From Gnetum montanum (lineage: Eukaryota > Streptophyta > Gnetopsida > Gnetales > Gnetaceae), in NCBI GenBank assembly GCA_015680685.1, contig MNCI01036254.1:1-42043 (forward strand): DNA of 42,043 nucleotides. Direction: 5' to 3'. Positions 10,780 through 21,810 of this stretch are shown here, piece after piece; position 1 is the stretch's first letter, and each line of letters begins with the position of its first letter. The notes under the pieces are model-generated. The model did not search any database, was not told the DNA's origin, and saw nothing but the letters and a program-made list of their open reading frames with translations. The translations under genes and the position numbers were made by a program.

Positions 10780-11942
10780 GTACGAAAAAGATCAAACTAG
10801 TATGTCATTATAGGTGATAACACATTATGTCAAAAAGCCTATGATGGTATATTACTAAAGTGCTTAGGTAAAGATAAAGCCAAAATAGTCCTATAAGAGG
10901 TTCATGAGGTTGTCTGTGAAGGACATATTAGACCAAGAGTGATGGCTACTAAGATTAGATGGTTAGGTTACTATTGACCCCATATGGAAAGTGATTGCAT
11001 GCAAAAGGTTAAACATTGCGACATGTGCCAATGAAATAGTAATCTCATACATGTATCACCAATAGAGTTTCATAGTACTCAAATCATTTGGTTGTTCAAA
11101 CAATGGGGGCTAGATATCATTGAACCTATAACACCCAAGTCTTTCGCAAGCCATAGTTTCATCATCACTACAACCGAATACTTTATTAAGTGGGTTGAGG
11201 ATATTCCCTTAAGGAAGACTACATTCAAAAAAGTTTGCAAATTTATCTTAGATAACATTGTAGCTCATTTTGGCCTACCCATGATCATAGTTACAGATAA
11301 TGGACCATAATTTAGTAGCCACGAAACAAAAGATTTCTATCACAACCTAGGCATTAAGCATTCTTTCTCATTACCTTATTATCCTTAGGCCAATGGACAA
11401 GCAAAAGCAAGTAACAAGACCATTATCAACTTACTAAAGAAGATTCTCAATAATAGCATATGTAAATGGCATGATCAGCTTATCCATGCACTATGGGCCT
11501 ATAGAATGACTTATGACACGGTAAGTGGGGTAATGCCTTATAGCCTAGTTTATGGTTTTGAAGTTGTTTTGCCTTTTGAATTGTAGGTGCCATGACTTTG
11601 AGTAGCCCTAACTAACTTCATCAATGATGAGTAGAATGAGTTTCAAATAGTGTCCTTAGACTCAATGGAGGAGCAACATATGCAAGTGCTTGCTCACATT
11701 GAACTTATTAACAAAGGCAGAAAAAAAAACACCATCATAACTTGACCAAGCATAAGATTAAGAAAGGTGACCTAGTTCTCAAAGCTATCTATGAGCATGT
11801 AGATAAATTCTCAACCAATTGGGAAGGGCCCTTCCTAGTCATCAAAGCCTATGATAATGGAACATTCAAGATAATCAACATGGATGGGAATGAGTTGGCT
11901 AATCCAATTAATCCTTCCTATCTAAAGCCATATTACATGTAG
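10780..11942 (+). pseudogene. integrase remnant of the Tat element
   Basis: The zinc-binding HHCC region is visible (HEVVCEGH near 10904, CDMCQ near 11018). The catalytic core follows: WGLDIIEPITP near 11104, IIVTDNGP near 11285, then PYYP followed by ANGQAKASNKTI near 11374-11420. The Glu expected in GQAEASNK is Lys, so the third catalytic residue is lost. The frame continues through WHDQLIHALWAYRM, SLVYGFEVVLPFEL and, after a shift, a C-terminal domain (KKGDLVLKAIYEH, NWEGPFLVIKAY, YLKPYYM) ending at the stop 11940-11942. Integrase would join the DNA copy to the chromosome. Confidence 0.9.
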
Positions 11943-12889
11943 CTGATGGTCATCAACAAGCAAGCCTACTTCAACATGATCTACAAAGGCCTTAAACCAA
12001 CAAAATGGATTTCCAGGGCCTAAAACTAGTAATAACATGATCTACTAAGGCCTTAAACTAGAAACATGGCCTAGTAGGACCTTAAACTGGTACCATGGCC
12101 TACCACAACCTTAAATTAGCAACATTAGTGAAGGTAGTTTCATTTTATTCTTCATGTGGCCTATATATGCATTGTAACATTGTATCATGCTTTGTTTACT
12201 TAGTTTTCCTGTCCTCTTAGAGCTATGTTTATAGGATGAAGCCTGGAGCCATTACAAGGATGCAACTCATTATGATAGCAAATCACCATGTGACCTCACT
12301 GTGCAAGATTCGGTGAGTTTTTCCTATTTTGTCAAGAGTACTTGTACCATTTCTCTCCCTCTAACACCACTTCTTGAGGGCAACCCCCTAGCCTAATGAC
12401 AACCTTCCCTACCCTAAGTAATGATGTTGCCCTATTTTTGTTATTCATGCACTATAACCATTTGATATGTCCTCAACATGCTTCATCCTCAAGTCCACTT
12501 TAATGTAACACAACTCATTCAGTGGGAAAACTATTAAGTCCATTGAGCATAACACATCTTGTTTGATGGGATAACTCTCAAGTCCATTGAGTGTAATGCA
12601 ACTAACTTAACAAGAAAGCTATGTCAAACTAGCCCTAATAATGAAACCTAATGAAGGTTTCACTTCACAAAAGAAATAGGTGATACAAATTGCCAAAGAA
12701 CTAGATAGCCAAAGAAGCCTCAAAGCCCAATGGATAAAGAAATACCATGACATAGCCATGGAGACAACATTTGCAATGCATCATTAGCATCCATGACCAT
12801 CTTCATAACTACCATAATCATTCCTCCATCATAGCCCAATCCCTTCACCACAAGCACTGTTCGACATGGTTTGACATGGCTAGGTCAAG
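11943..12889 (+). other. 3' untranslated region of the Tat element with two short tandem repeats
   Basis: This has no coding frame. 12000-12120 holds three or four imperfect copies of a roughly 30-bp block (ACATGGCCTAGTAGGACCTT, then AAACTGGT). 12490-12622 holds three imperfect 45-bp units anchored by AAGTCCATTGAG at 12491, 12536 and 12580. Such variable tandem repeats between pol and the 3' LTR are typical of Tat elements. Confidence 0.6.
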
Positions 12890-12902
12890 TGTGGGGAGGG
12901 GA
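12888..12902 (+). other. polypurine tract of the Tat element
   Basis: AGTGTGGGGAGGGGA runs directly into TGTTGGTGGTGG, a standard TG start of an LTR. It lies about 950 bp after the integrase stop, the expected place for the plus-strand primer. Confidence 0.65.
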
Positions 12903-13620
12903 TGTTGGTGGTGGACCTATAGTGATGTGTGAGGGGGATGAGAGATGTGAGGGGGATGTGAGAGGGGGGAGGAGGGTCAACCAGCTAGGAGAGAGGAGGT
13001 TAGATAGTGTGGAGGGGGTAAAAATATTGGATGCATAGGAATAGATCTCATCTACCCTTTACCATTACAGCTAATTTTAAGCAATTTGGTAGCAAATTTG
13101 TAGCTAATCAATCAGCAATTTGGCAACTAATTTGTAGACAATCAGTCAACCATTTGTAGCACAAATCATGGAAAACACTATGAAAACCATACCTTGGCAC
13201 CATGTCAAGGTTACATACTTTTGGAAAATCAGTACCCTTGGCATTCTGGCATCCAAGAGCTCTTGATTCCTTAGCAAAAATGTAGCTTCTTGGTGCCTAG
13301 CAACGTGGAACCCCTATAACCTATTACCTTCCTTTGGATTTGTAAGCTTTGGATTTTAACATTACTCTCCTAGGATCATCAAATCCCAATGTGGTGGACT
13401 TTGGTGCTATCAATTCTTCACATTTTCATAACCCCTAGCATCAACTAATGTTACATATCTAAGGAGGAGATAAAGGAGGTTCGATAGCATCAAGAGTGAC
13501 AGAGATACCAGATCATGGAGTTGAGCGTGGCTTTCACAGACTCTGAACCCCTACCCAAGTGGACCCTCCTTTACCTCCCTTCTTGGGCATCAATTTTGTA
13601 CACATCTCTGAACTCATTCT
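12903..13620 (+). repeat. candidate 3' LTR of the Tat element
   Basis: The start (TGTTGGTGGTGG after the polypurine tract) is convincing; the end is not, and 13620 is only an estimate. No second copy was found upstream, so LTR identity cannot be confirmed by comparison. The segment contains GA-rich DNA at 12930-13020 and short imperfect repeats of AGCAATTTGG/CTAATTTGTAG at 13068-13160. A primer-binding-site-like TTTGGTGCTATCAA at 13402 could mean the LTR ends near 13400 and is followed by another internal region. Confidence 0.4.
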
Positions 13621-14095
13621 TTATTTATTTAATAACATTTATGATTTAATTTTGTGTACAATTTCAAAAATAATCAGAATATTTTGAGTGCATCATTTCA
13701 TAGATTTGCATATTTTTATACTTTTGTTACACCCCTTGTTTTGCACCCTTGAAGTTCCTAGTTTATCTACTGAACCATCTAGGGTACCCTGAATCCCATT
13801 TTTTCGTATGGAGGCCCTAGGGGATTTGAGGTTGAGGCTACTTGTGATTAAGAATTTCTAGTTTTTCTTCTAGTGATTGAGATTTTTTGTCACAACAATT
13901 TTTAAAATTTGTAGCAGCCATGTGACAAAATTAGAGATTTCAAGTAAAAGTAAATAAAAATAACAAGAAAATAAAAATATATTAAAATAATTAGTAAAAT
14001 TTAAAAAATGAAAAACATATAAAGAACATTATAAAACAAATAGAAGAAAGACCTTTTTCTCATTCTCATTAAGATGTTATGATAGATGGATATCT
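13621..14095 (-). other. 3' untranslated region of a minus-strand gypsy element
   Basis: AT-rich, with no coding frame. It is joined on its right to the block ATCTCCCCCATGACTAAGCT (14090-14109). Close relatives of that block occur at 23760 and 30480, each time marking the end of the coding part of the same minus-strand family. Confidence 0.45.
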
Positions 14096-14790
14096 CCCCC
14101 ATGACTAAGCTGAAAGGAGGAGATTCAAAAATGAAGCAAGCTTGTTCTTGGTCAAAGGTGTTAGTGTTGTGGCTAGTTATTGGAAGTCCATAAATGGTTT
14201 AATTTTCTAGACCTTGAGGAGCATGTGCTTTTTAGGACTTATTGGAAGGTAAATTTCCATAACCCCAAAAGGAAAAGTTGAGTGTATGATGTAAGGTCCT
14301 TTCCATAATGTTTGGAACTTAGTTTCTTGTGGCACATGCATGGGATTCCAAAAGAGAACCTTGTCTCCTAGATTGAATGTAGCTTTTCTTATCTATATGT
14401 TGTAATATTTTTTATTGCATGCCTTATGCACTTCACTCATCATTAGAGCTACTCTTCAATTTTTTTCTAGTATGTTAAGTATCAAGATTCGTTCCTTTTA
14501 ATGTCTAAGTTGAGTGCACATGCAATTGTGAGTGTATAGAGTTTAGTTTGAATTGGAACTTTAGGTAATTTTTGTGTACACTAACACATAGAAAGTGTTA
14601 GCTATAGGAAGTTTCCATGTTGAGCAATATGGCCAAAGAACATTGTTGAGTTTGATGCTTCAATCGTTTCTATATTTTCTCATGGTTCTCATTAGAACTA
14701 GAATGATCTCCCTATTGGTTATCTCTATTTGACCATTGGATTGAGATTGATAAGGTATTTTGAGTTTATATTGCATCTCCTAAGGATTTT
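14096..14790 (-). pseudogene. integrase C-terminal remnant of a second gypsy element
   Basis: Read on the minus strand, the integrase core end is seen as YQSQSNGQIEITNREI near 14759-14710, with the catalytic Glu of the GQxE motif present. VLWPYCSTWKLPIANTFY follows, matching the family's LWAYRTTWKTPIGTTPF block. After several stops the C-terminal domain reads KATFNLGDKVLFWNPMH near 14370-14320 and LWKGPYIIHSTFPFGV near 14300-14250. The N-terminal part of integrase and the rest of pol are missing to the right. Its 3' end block matches that of the composite element at 17.7-37.7 kb, so this may be a fragment of an autonomous relative. Confidence 0.8.
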
Positions 14791-15240
14791 TAAACTTAGA
14801 AGGGGGGAGAATGAATAAGTTCCCCAAATCAAAAATTCTTCAACATAAAGAACACAATCAATTTTAACATGCTTCCTCAACTTGGGTAGTCCACACTCAG
14901 AGGGTAGATTACTTGCACACCTCTGAACTTTATTCCTTTCAAAATGTGGTTTGAAGAGTACCACACCCTGTACAGCTCTAAGCTTCACTCCAAAGTGATT
15001 TGACACCACTAATCAACTTAACTTTGCAAGGTCCTGACAAGCTTAGAATGTGGTTTCCAGGATCCCACAACCTTTACAACTTGAGCTCCACACCAAAGTG
15101 TTGTGGTGCTTCACCAACACTTAATCCTGGAGGATCCCAACAAGCTCAAGCAAGATGCCTTCTTGCAAGAAGCACATCAACCTCACACAAAAACAAAAGA
15201 GAAAAACAATCATAAGGAAAAAATGCAACTAAATTTGTTG
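14791..15240. repeat. imperfect 109-bp tandem pair
   Basis: AATGTGGTTTGAAGAGTACC near 14941 and AATGTGGTTTCCAGGATCCC near 15048 begin two diverged units. Each continues with CTCTAAGCTTCACTCCAAAG-like or TTGAGCTCCACACCAAAG-like sequence and ends in GACAAGCTT or CAACAAGCTC. A third, weaker unit may lie to the left. Short open frames here are not supported as genes. Confidence 0.5.
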
Positions 15241-16765
15241 ATCCTTTTACTTTGAGGTTTAGCTTACTTTGATGACTTACAATAGAAAAAAGATAGTATA
15301 ATAAGGAACAATAACAACATAATGATGTTTACAATGATTACTTGAGAATAACAATTGATAGTACACAATGCTTGCACATTTTCCAATGAAATGAAATCTT
15401 CTTATAGCTAAAAAATTTTCAAAATCACCTTAGAATTCATACAACAGCTATCTAATGGTCACTAGAGGTGTCTACTTCAATACTATGATGTCTTTCTGCA
15501 TCAAACCTTCATTTAGGAGAGACGTATTTTCTACAAGAAAGATGTCTTTGTGAAGATGTCTTCATGAAGATGTCTTTCTGGTAGACATCTACTATTTTTC
15601 AGAGACATCTTCTTCTAAGAAACCTTCAACTTAGCCAAGACATCTACTATTTCTTGGAGACATCTTTTCTTGATAGTAGATGTTTGCTATTTTTGCAAGA
15701 CATCTTCATTGATTCTCCTTCTCTTTAGCTAGGACATCTCCTACTACTAAGAGATGTCTTCATTAATGGGAGACATATGCTATTTCTTGGAGACGTCTTT
15801 CTACCATAAGTTCTTCAACACTTGAGGATTCCCTTTGATCTCCAGAGATGGGCTTTGAAGTCATAGTTTCTTATCCATGCTCTTTCAACTCTTGCATGCT
15901 CCCTTGAGATCTTAATGATGTCTTTATTCTCCTTTTGTCTTCATTCATGTTCTTGTCCTATAAACATAGCAATCATAGAAACATCATTATTCTCCATTTT
16001 CCTTAAGGTTTTTACATATTAAAAGGTCAACACACCCAAGCATTGTATTTATTATAGCCACCTTTAACTTTTTTAACCTTTCAAAGCCTTGAATACATTT
16101 TATGGATTTCTAGCACTTAAAGTCATTTTTAACAGTCTAGATTTGATGTTTCACGTCATCTATAGCATCGTTTCTAGCCTCCTATCTTCACCTTGCTAGA
16201 AATCACATTTTCCTTATCTATTGTATCATTTCAACCTTACTATTAATTTGAACATTTTGCATCAACTTTAGCATTGATTTTCTTTGCAACTTTTGACATC
16301 TTGCATCAATCTTATTTTTGACATCCTGCATTAGACTTTCAACTTTTGGTATCAATTTCATCTTCGATGACTGACATCAACTTCTTTCCTTAGATTTTGA
16401 CATTTCACATCAAATTACTTTTGATATCTCCTATCAAAGTTTTAATGTTTGATGTGAAACTTATTTTTAACATCCGACATTAGCATTTATCTCTAGCTTT
16501 TTTTGTTCTACATCATATTTTTTATGTTTGACATTAAACTCTATTCTCTATGTTATTTCTTATATATTGAACCTCCTAGGAGCTTTTAGAAGATTCTATG
16601 GACTCCACTACATCATTCCTACATGACCTACAAGGCATTTTCAACTTATATAGAAGATGATACCCCTAAATGTAAAGGGGTCAACATCTACAACCATCTA
16701 ACTAGCATTTTAGCTTTTCAAATGCTAAGATCTTATCAATGCTTTACTTTTAAGAGATCTATTAT
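15241..16765. repeat. non-coding repeat-rich stretch with an AGATGTCT/AGACATCT cluster
   Basis: From 15488 to 15800 the octamer AGATGTCT, or its reverse complement AGACATCT, with one-base variants occurs about thirteen times in both orientations. From 16110 to 16560 a second family of short repeats appears (TTTTGACATCTTGCATCAA and relatives). The part at 16110-16190 resembles 41700-41865 (CATCTATAGCATC blocks). No protein-coding frame is supported. Confidence 0.55.
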
Positions 16766-17679
16766 TCAAATTTTGCTTTCTTTTACTTTTTCCTCTCTCT
16801 CTCTAATGCTTTCAGACATTGAAGACCTAATCTTTTCATTAGTCTTTGACACTAATGTCAAAGTACCACCTTCTTTAATTTTGTAACAAGACATCAATCT
16901 TCCCAAATGTTGGCACAATGGAGGCCTATAGTCTACTTTCAAAGCAACATTAGTTTTCTTCTCTTCACTATGGGCAAATAAAGTTTCCACTACTCTTATT
17001 AATCCATAATAAAAAACAAAATTGAGCCTCTTTCTCATAGTCTTCTTCCTTCCTTTCTTGTCCTCCTAAGATAGTTTTCTAGTTCTTTAACTACCCCTTG
17101 ACAAATCACTGGTGCCTAGTTGGGTACCCTTCCTTGGGATGTTATCCTATATAATCTACACAACTTCATGAAGGCTAGTTCCCATTTCTATCCAATTTTG
17201 TTGCAAAAGAGTCTTACTATGAAAAAAGGAAAACTTTAATTGAAATCTTCATTGTTTCCTTTTTTTGACATTGATAACATCTCCCTTCTATAAACCTACC
17301 CATTATTCAACTACTAAAGCTCTACTTATGCTATCAATCTTTATTCCTCTCTCAGTGAAGCCTAACCAATACCTTAGTATAGTTGAATTCTAAGTGATCA
17401 TCACTTGTTTCTAGTCTACACATTCTACAAAAATAATTTTATTTTATTTTAATTTTTTATAGCATAACTCATAATCAACCTTACACATTCAGCTACATTA
17501 GGGTAGGAATGCTTTAAAACTAAAGCACATAAAATTCTTATCCTATTAAATGATCCAAAATACCTAACTCCATCCTCCAAAATCCACTTTTGGGCACTTT
17601 GTGCCTTATTAGTGGACCTTACCTCATACTTCTCTACTTCTCCCATGACGTCAATGAATTTGACATTATCAATATTCAT
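16766..17679 (-). pseudogene. decayed gene of unknown identity
   Basis: Not recognised. On the minus strand a protein-like frame runs from 17679 (MNIDNVKFIDVMGEVEKYEV, then FGSFNRIRILCALVLKHSYP). It continues after an AT-rich interruption at about 17468-17425 as YWLGFTERGIKIDSISRALV, LAFMKLCRLYRITSQGRVP and VVKELENYLRRTRKEGRR. A frameshift near 17040 leads into MRKRLNFVFYYGLIRVVETL and on to 16766. The interruption begins GTAAGG and ends TTTTTGTAG, like a short plant intron, but the phases do not match cleanly. About eight stops replace probable Gln or Trp codons. It stops 72 bp short of the LTR at 17751. Confidence 0.5.
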
Positions 17680-17745
17680 TTAACCTATAATTTAGCATAA
17701 ATATTGTTTAGTAAATGTATTTCTCCTTAGATCCAAATATCTATG

Positions 17746-17750
17746 GTAAT
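17746..17750. other. left target-site duplication of the composite element
   Basis: GTAAT abuts the TG end of the LTR at 17751. The right flank of the other LTR is GTAGT (37679-37683), a 4-of-5 match. It is consistent with both LTRs belonging to one insertion event followed by mutation. Confidence 0.5.
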
Positions 17751-18606
17751 TGATGAGTAGCAAGTATCCCCTATGTCCAACAATACAAATTACAAGCATT
17801 CACATGCAATTCGGTCAAATTCTATGGATGGAACTAGTGTGCCATCTAGATTGTTAAGCATTGATTGTAGGATGCTATCTTCCCACTTAAACTAGTGGTA
17901 GCTTTATCATGTATGGTTTAGTCCAAAGTGAGACATATGATGATTGATGTTGTTATGGCCTTAAACTAATCCTAACAATAATAGAGAAATTAAATATTTA
18001 ATCTAATTAACAACAAGAACATAAAGTCTAAAGTAGCTTAAGGGTAATGAGTGTTCATTTCCCACTTGCTATACACATCTTGAACTCACGTATCCACTAC
18101 TAGGATTACCAAGCATTATGCTACTAGGCTAACCAAGCAATAACACTACCAAGATTACTAACTAAACATGCATTTACACTTGAAATTGATCATGCTCATT
18201 CTACCAATTGATCAACATGCATGAAAATGTAAATATTAACAAAGTACATGAAATGTAAATTGCATTGAAAGTAAATCTTTTCTATTATGAGTGCCACAAT
18301 GAGTTTCAAGAATCTCATCTTTATTGTCATCACATCAAGTTATTTAGGTACATTAATGCTCAATTAAGGATTCATACAATCCTTAAAGTCCTACTACAAG
18401 TATTTAGAAACTATTCTAACTTTGATGAAATAAAACTACCAAAACCTACCTACTCTATTGACTTGATGATGTCATAAATGCGATGGGTATGTGAATTTAT
18501 ATAGGAAACGATAGATGCCATGTTGATGCATATGCATTGATAGGGATGCATCAATAAGGATGTGTCAACACATGCCTATTAATGTAGCCCACTTTATGAT
18601 TCATCA
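17751..18606 (-). repeat. 3' LTR of the composite element
   Basis: The plus-strand left end TGATGAGTAGCAAGTATCCC matches TGATGAGCAACAAGTATCCC at 36010. Similarity continues through CATCTAGATTGTTAAGCATT, TTTAATCTAATTAACAACAA and ACCAAGCATTA blocks to a right end GATTCATCA. No primer-binding site adjoins the left end, while a G-rich tract adjoins the right end, so on the minus strand this is the 3' LTR. It is about 856 bp long. The two LTRs have diverged substantially, so the insertion is old. Confidence 0.8.
18493..18505 (-). promoter_or_regulatory. TATA box of the 3' LTR
   Basis: On the minus strand CCTATATAAATTC lies about 100 bp inside the LTR. The same position in the 5' LTR (37609-37621) reads GCCTATATAAGTG. 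Conservation of this motif between otherwise diverged LTRs supports the minus orientation of transcription. Confidence 0.6.
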
Positions 18607-18617
18607 TACCCCATAAC
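18607..18617 (-). other. candidate polypurine tract of the composite element
   Basis: On the minus strand AGTTATGGGGTA directly precedes the LTR start TGATGAATC. It is short, but similar to the tract before the LTR at 599. Confidence 0.4.
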
Positions 18618-18829
18618 TGACTAAAAACATGTCCTTGAGTGAACAAAAGTAGGATTGAGCTTCTTACAAAAATGGGAAGGTATAGAACCACAAACTAACT
18701 GACTCACTGACTAACTCTAAGTACCTAATTATATGGATTTATAATGATTACAAAAATGGTTGTTTATAATAGTAAAATTGAGCACCCTTACAAGATTGAA
18801 TAATTAGAAATCCTCTGACTACCAATGAT

Positions 18830-21810
18830 GAAGAGAAGATCAAACAATGATAGGAGGTGAAGGCTCTTGGAGTGCTGAAGAACCTTCTCCAATCTCCAAT
18901 GCACATGACAATCGCAATTGAGGTTGAGGTGGTTTTTGTGGCTATTCTATTACAACTACTACTTTTGGTGGAAGGTGAAAGACATCTAGCAATGCCTTCA
19001 TCTTCTCCACCTTACTCCATGGATCATACATAGTCCACACAGTGTCACCAATGTGGGTTGCTATGAGAATGTCCCATGGACAGGGCACTACTAGGAACAA
19101 CTCCTTTATGTTGAAAAATCAAGCTATGAATTGTTTCCATTTGAAATTAGACATCTTGACAAAATTCTATAGTTCCTAGTAGTCATTTATCCTTTTGGCT
19201 AGGTTCTCAACAACTAATTGCTAGTTTGTAAATCAGCTCCTAAGAACTTCAAGCTTAGCATTACCTATTTCTTGCTTTTGCTTTGTGTCCTCATGATGCT
19301 TGAACTTGGTCTCATAGAGGAGGTATGAATTGGCCACCTATTTTTCCAAATTTTACTGTAACCTACCTACTATCAACATTGTCAAGTTTCCATAACAAAG
19401 GTTGGCAAGCTCCATATACTCCATCATCTCTTCAATCTGCAACTCCTCCAAGTGGATTTGAACTTTCTTGTAGGTTTTGAATCCATCAAAAATTGGTTGC
19501 CATACATCACCTCTTTGTTGGAGTCCCTGGAGGGCCTTATTCACCTCTTTGAGGAGCCCAACCTAGCCCCCTATAATGATTCTTTACCTATTCAAATTTT
19601 AGTGCCTCATTCTTCCAGGCAACTAACTTAATTACTATTTTTTTGAGAAGGGCACTAACTTCCTTCATTAAGAGATTTTGATTTTTGGCTACCAACATCC
19701 TTAGGTCCATGTTTACCTTGGCAATCTACTCCTATTATTACCACACAAATTCTACCATCTGATCTTTTTGTTCCTTGACATTTCATAGGAAATGGATGTC
19801 CTTGGTTAGAGTAATGTTCTCCTTGTGGACTTGCAACAAGTCCTTATCAGTGTTGTAGGCCAAATCCTCCAATAAATTCACATCAAAGGCCACCATCTCC
19901 TTCGCATTATCAACCTATTTAAGTCTATTTTAAAGCTATAAGAAAGCTCCATCCCTTGTCACTACTTGGCTAAGAATGGTGGGATCAGCTAAGTGGGATC
20001 TCAATTTTGCAACTTTGGTAGCCAACCATCAATTTTCAATTGTGGTTGCCTCAAGTTGGACATTGGCGATAATGAGCTTGCCCTTAGTCTCTAGTAGCTT
20101 CAAGTAGGTAGTAGTGATGTTATCCAAAAAATTAAAGATCTTAGGAAGTGGTTGCCTTATTCCCACCAACCAGTCCAATACCTCCTCATGTTGGGATACA
20201 CTTAGCCTCCTGCTACTTTCTCCTATAGACACTTGCACATCTTTGAGTGTAATAATGTCTATCATGATAGCTGCAGGAGTGTTTAGGACCTCTGTCACAT
20301 GATTAGCCATCACCTCTACCATTTTTTCTTGTATGTGGTGCTACATCAACAAGACAATCATCTCCTTCCCCTCCTCCAATCACATCAAGTAAGTGGTGGC
20401 ATTTATAGATATCTTTAGAAATTTTTACTATCTAGGGATGGACATCATCACCTCTTGGATACTTGAATTTGATCTTGCATATGCCTACACTCTCTATGCA
20501 AAAAATAGTAGTGCAATCTCTTCCAACCATCTTATTGTTTAGGTTACTTCATTTAAATCACTTAAATCTAGCCAATAGACTGAAGGTTCCCCACTAGTTG
20601 TCATTCCTACTACTGGTGCAATAGTTTCTCATGGAGCTTCTGCATGCGCTCGATTGTAGCACAAGCCTCTAGCATTGTTTCTGGAGTAGGTGCTGGTGGT
20701 CATGGCCGCTCCTCTTCTTGCAACTTGGTAGGTGTTTTATCCTTCATCATCTCCTACTAGGATGCAATAGGAACATGATGAAGCTTTTCATTGACATAGT
20801 GGGCTATCCCTCCCCTTCTATAGAGTTTTCTGATGACATAATGGGCTATCTCTCCCCTTGTATCTCTTCTCAATCTCTAGAAGGATGAGCTATGGAAGGT
20901 TGAAAGGGTATTTTTCTAATGACATAATGGGCTATCCCTCTGCTTCTATAGAGTTTTCTGATGATGAAGCTTGTCATTGACATAATGAGCTATCCCTCCC
21001 CTTGTATCTCTTCTCAATCTCTAGAAAGATGAGCTATGGAAGGTTGAATGGGTATTTTTTGCTTAGAGCAACACATGCATGAGCAACGAAGGGAGTGATC
21101 TTATTAGGCCTCATTTTTGGATTTAGGTGGAAGGTTATAGTTTTAAAATAAACCTTATTTTCCTTGGTAAGTGCACCATACACCTTACAGTCCACTCCAT
21201 AGCACCATTGGAGCCACTTCTTTTTAACTTTAAGGTCCACTTATGTTCAAATCTCTACCAAAGTTGCCCCACTATCAAGAAACCTAAAGGTCTTTGCAAT
21301 GGCATCGACTAAATAGGACACACTAATGTCCTTGATCTTGATCATGGCATTTGATTTCTTGTTATTCTAGAAGAGGTATGTCTCTTCCATATACCACTTC
21401 GCACTAGAAGTGAGGATAGGCCATATGGGAGAGATTTGTAGTTGAGTTTTTACCTCTTTTGGTGCCATGTCCAAGAAGGGGCCAAAGTTAAGTTCTTGAA
21501 GAACTGCAGTTTCGACCTCATTAGTGAAAATTTGTCTTAAGTAGGCCTTATTCAAGGTGACCTTCAAGTTTGGTCTAGGCCCTAATACCTCATCTCACCT
21601 AGATTGGCATGTTTGTGCTATGGGAATCTAACAAATAGATTCCACTTCGAACTCCTCCCAAAGAGGTCCTATTGCATGTGTATATGCCTCTCCTTCTTGG
21701 GGTAGTTACAACTACTTGCCTCTTTCCCCTTGTGGTTGCTTCTCCCATGGATGAGATGGTCCTCTTTCCAATGTTCTTTTCGGTGTCATCTATCATCACA
21801 AACATGGCTA
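18830..21810 (-). pseudogene. 3' accessory ORF of the composite element, copy A
   Basis: This is a decayed protein in the env position, between the pol-side 3' untranslated region and the 3' LTR. Order on the minus strand: a basic N-terminus (RTISSMGEATTRGKRQVVVT, about 21755-21700); a globular region (LNFGPFLDMAPKEVKTQLQI near 21495; KVYGALTKENKVYFKTITFH near 21180); a Pro-rich linker near 20700; and a long helical, coiled-coil-like C-terminus (HEEVLDWLVG near 20185; KLLETKGKLIIANVQLEATT near 20100; EYMELANLCYGNLTMLIVG near 19410). The same blocks in the same order occur in copy B. The region around 21180 resembles, by eye, the 'putative plant transposon protein' domain of 3' ORFs of Athila-type elements; that assignment is tentative. 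Many stops and frameshifts. Confidence 0.6.

Larger units (their letters stand above)
8530..13620 (+). mobile_element. degenerate Ty3/gypsy retrotransposon, Tat lineage
   Basis: The order is protease/RT junction, RT, RNase H, second RNase H, integrase, repeat-bearing 3' UTR, polypurine tract and candidate 3' LTR, all on the plus strand. The second RNase H and phrases such as MPFSLKNAGATYQQAMT place it with Tat elements rather than chromoviruses. gag and a 5' LTR were not recognised, so the element is probably 5' truncated or internally deleted. The pol has at least four frame changes and many stops and is certainly inactive. Confidence 0.8.

Noticed and set aside
17425-17485. Firm intron in the 16.8-17.7 kb pseudogene
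   Set aside because: The GTAAGG donor and TTTTTGTAG acceptor are attractive, but joining them breaks the frame, so it is mentioned only as possible.
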